Shown in pieces: positions 62,863 to 64,000 of a stretch of 64,000 nt of DNA (the stretch's first letter is position 1; every line of letters begins with the position of its first letter). The stretch spans positions 899,324 through 963,323 of the forward strand of contig NZ_KB849755.1 of NCBI RefSeq assembly GCF_000368925.1, given 5' to 3'. Origin of the DNA: Acinetobacter bereziniae LMG 1003 = CIP 70.12. GTDB taxonomy: Bacteria > Pseudomonadota > Gammaproteobacteria > Pseudomonadales > Moraxellaceae. The translations under genes were made by a program, and so were the position numbers. The notes below the pieces were generated by a model, which was not told the origin of the DNA, ran no database searches, and saw only the letters and a program-made list of their open reading frames with translations.

Positions 62863-64000
62863 TTAGATTTTTATATTTACACCGACTTGAAAACCACGTC
62901 CAGGAAGCGGTGCAATATATTTTAACGGCGAGTTTTGTGGTCTTGCTTCTTCATTCAACAAATTCGACCCATTTAAAAATACGTCCATACTGGTTTTTTG
63001 TAGTTTGAAGTGTTTTTGAATTTGAAAATCCATCATGTTATATGCTGGCAATGGTACTTCTTCAGACACGCTTTTTCCTAAATATTGAGGCTTATCAAAA
63101 TAGATACTGGATAATCTCACAGACCAATCATTTTGTGCCCATTCAACACTCATGCCATAACGGTTGGTTGGCATATTGGGTAAATAGTTTCCGTCATTAA
63201 ACAGACTAAACTGATTCGGATGAAGGTTCTTATTTTTAACAAAATCGGCAAATGCTGATAGCACAACTGAGCCATAGGCATTTAATTCAACTTTTTGTTT
63301 TAAATCAACTTCAAACCCTGTGATTTCAGCATCGGTCTGTGTCCAATATTTAAGCGGCAAGCGGTTTTGAGTCTGCACACCTGAATGGGTTAAGTATAAG
63401 TAATTGTCATATTTCATTTTATAAACAGTGGCAGTTAAATTAAAATTTTGATAATTCAATAATCCTGTCAATTCTAGATTTTTTGACTTTTCTGCTTTGA
63501 GCTTTTGATTTCCTTCTTCTTGCAACATGGTAGAGTAATGCGCATTACTCGCATAAAGCTCATTGATTTCAGGCGCCCGATCTGAAACCGAATAGCGTAA
63601 TTTTAAGCCCAATAAATCATTATATTTGAAATAAGACCCAAAGCTATAACTGTCTAAATCAAATTCAGTATCCTTTAACTTAGTATTTGGTGAGTTTCTT
63701 GCTGTTTTAAAATCACTCGCTTGAATTTTGTGTTCTACTTTTTCATTACGGTAACCTGCATCTAATTCTAGCCAGTCAAAGTCTAATTTTTCCTTAATAA
63801 ATACAGCTTGTGTTCGAGTATCAACATGAGGTAAATAACGTAATTTCCCTTGCCCTTCAACTTTACGATCTATTTGATTTAGACCGACAAAACCACTCCA
63901 AAATTCGGTTGGTCGATGTTTAAGTAATAATTCTGCTTGTTGTGTATCAAATTGATAACGATTGGCCATCCCAGTACCCAGATACTCAGCAGAGGTATTG
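62863..64000 (-). CDS. TonB-dependent receptor, C-terminal part, runs off window
   Basis: The frame is open to the window edge, and about 379 codons of the barrel are visible. It ends in GRGFQVGVNIKI with the near-terminal FLNGSNLLNEEARPQNSPLKYIAPLPGRGF, a pattern I associate with ZnuD-like zinc or heme receptors. The conserved RYSVSDRAPEINELYA barrel motif is present. The plug and signal peptide lie outside, so the ligand cannot be assigned. Confidence 0.85.
   Translation of the reverse strand, partial: NTSAEYLGTGMANRYQFDTQQAELLLKHRPTEFWSGFVGLNQIDRKVEGQGKLRYLPHVDTRTQAVFIKEKLDFDWLELDAGYRNEKVEHKIQASDFKTARNSPNTKLKDTEFDLDSYSFGSYFKYNDLLGLKLRYSVSDRAPEINELYASNAHYSTMLQEEGNQKLKAEKSKNLELTGLLNYQNFNLTATVYKMKYDNYLYLTHSGVQTQNRLPLKYWTQTDAEITGFEVDLKQKVELNAYGSVVLSAFADFVKNKNLHPNQFSLFNDGNYLPNMPTNRYGMSVEWAQNDWSVRLSSIYFDKPQYLGKSVSEEVPLPAYNMMDFQIQKHFKLQKTSMDVFLNGSNLLNEEARPQNSPLKYIAPLPGRGFQVGVNIKI

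Overview
The window looks like a chromosomal segment of an Acinetobacter species. It is AT-rich, and the gene content and order are typical of that genus: rpsB-tsf opposite map, rodA-mltB-rlpA, an RNase HI/DnaQ fusion beside mltD, zapA followed by 6S RNA, an AzlCD exporter beside an AraC regulator, and many TonB-dependent receptors. No transposase, insertion sequence or CRISPR array was found. All calls come from reading the sequence; no database search was run.

Layout. (1) 1-4.9 kb is the right end of an integrated element (prophage or island). A chain of small, overlapping plus-strand genes ends in an excisionase-like gene, which converges on a tyrosine integrase lying against the 3' end of a tRNA-Arg(CCG) gene. 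(2) 5.1-8.3 kb holds an ABC exporter pair, queF and a conserved gene of unknown function. (3) 8.6-11.7 kb is a cell-wall block (rodA, mltB, rlpA-like). (4) 11.9-18.5 kb carries an MFS transporter, a lipoprotein amidohydrolase with a secreted partner, an Mpo1-like membrane protein, azlCD and an AraC regulator. (5) 18.6-25.1 kb holds a DUF3465-type protein, tsf, rpsB with its structured leader, map, a long OmpW-type porin, and an MFS transporter coupled to a 44-residue membrane peptide. (6) 25.3-32.3 kb has an Old Yellow Enzyme homologue and a yejABEF-type peptide importer. (7) 32.4-39.8 kb has a LysM-rich MltD, the RNase HI-DnaQ fusion, a FimL-like gene and nudC.

(8) 39.8-44.8 kb is a reduced version of the enterobacterial rsmI/lpoA/yraN/dolP neighbourhood (no diaA), with an extra LptA-like gene and a SutA-like gene. 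(9) 44.9-55.6 kb carries the familiar ygfB-pepP-ubiH-ubiI/F set, split between pepP and ubiH by a Fur-box-preceded TonB receptor and a Sel1-repeat gene, followed by zapA and 6S RNA. (10) 55.8-64 kb has small genes, then an iron-responsive surface-signalling cluster: a FecI sigma factor, a FecR anti-sigma and an STN-domain receptor of heme-receptor type. Opposite fecI is an unrecognised Cys-rich gene behind a perfect Fur-box palindrome. A further receptor runs off the right edge.

The genes group into cell-envelope work (RodA, MltB, RlpA, MltD, LpoA, DolP, LptA-like), iron or heme acquisition, core translation, and transport. The parts least explained by known families are the coupled small-gene cassettes of the integrated element, the receptor/Sel1 pair splitting pepP from ubiH, and the Cys-rich protein opposite fecI.
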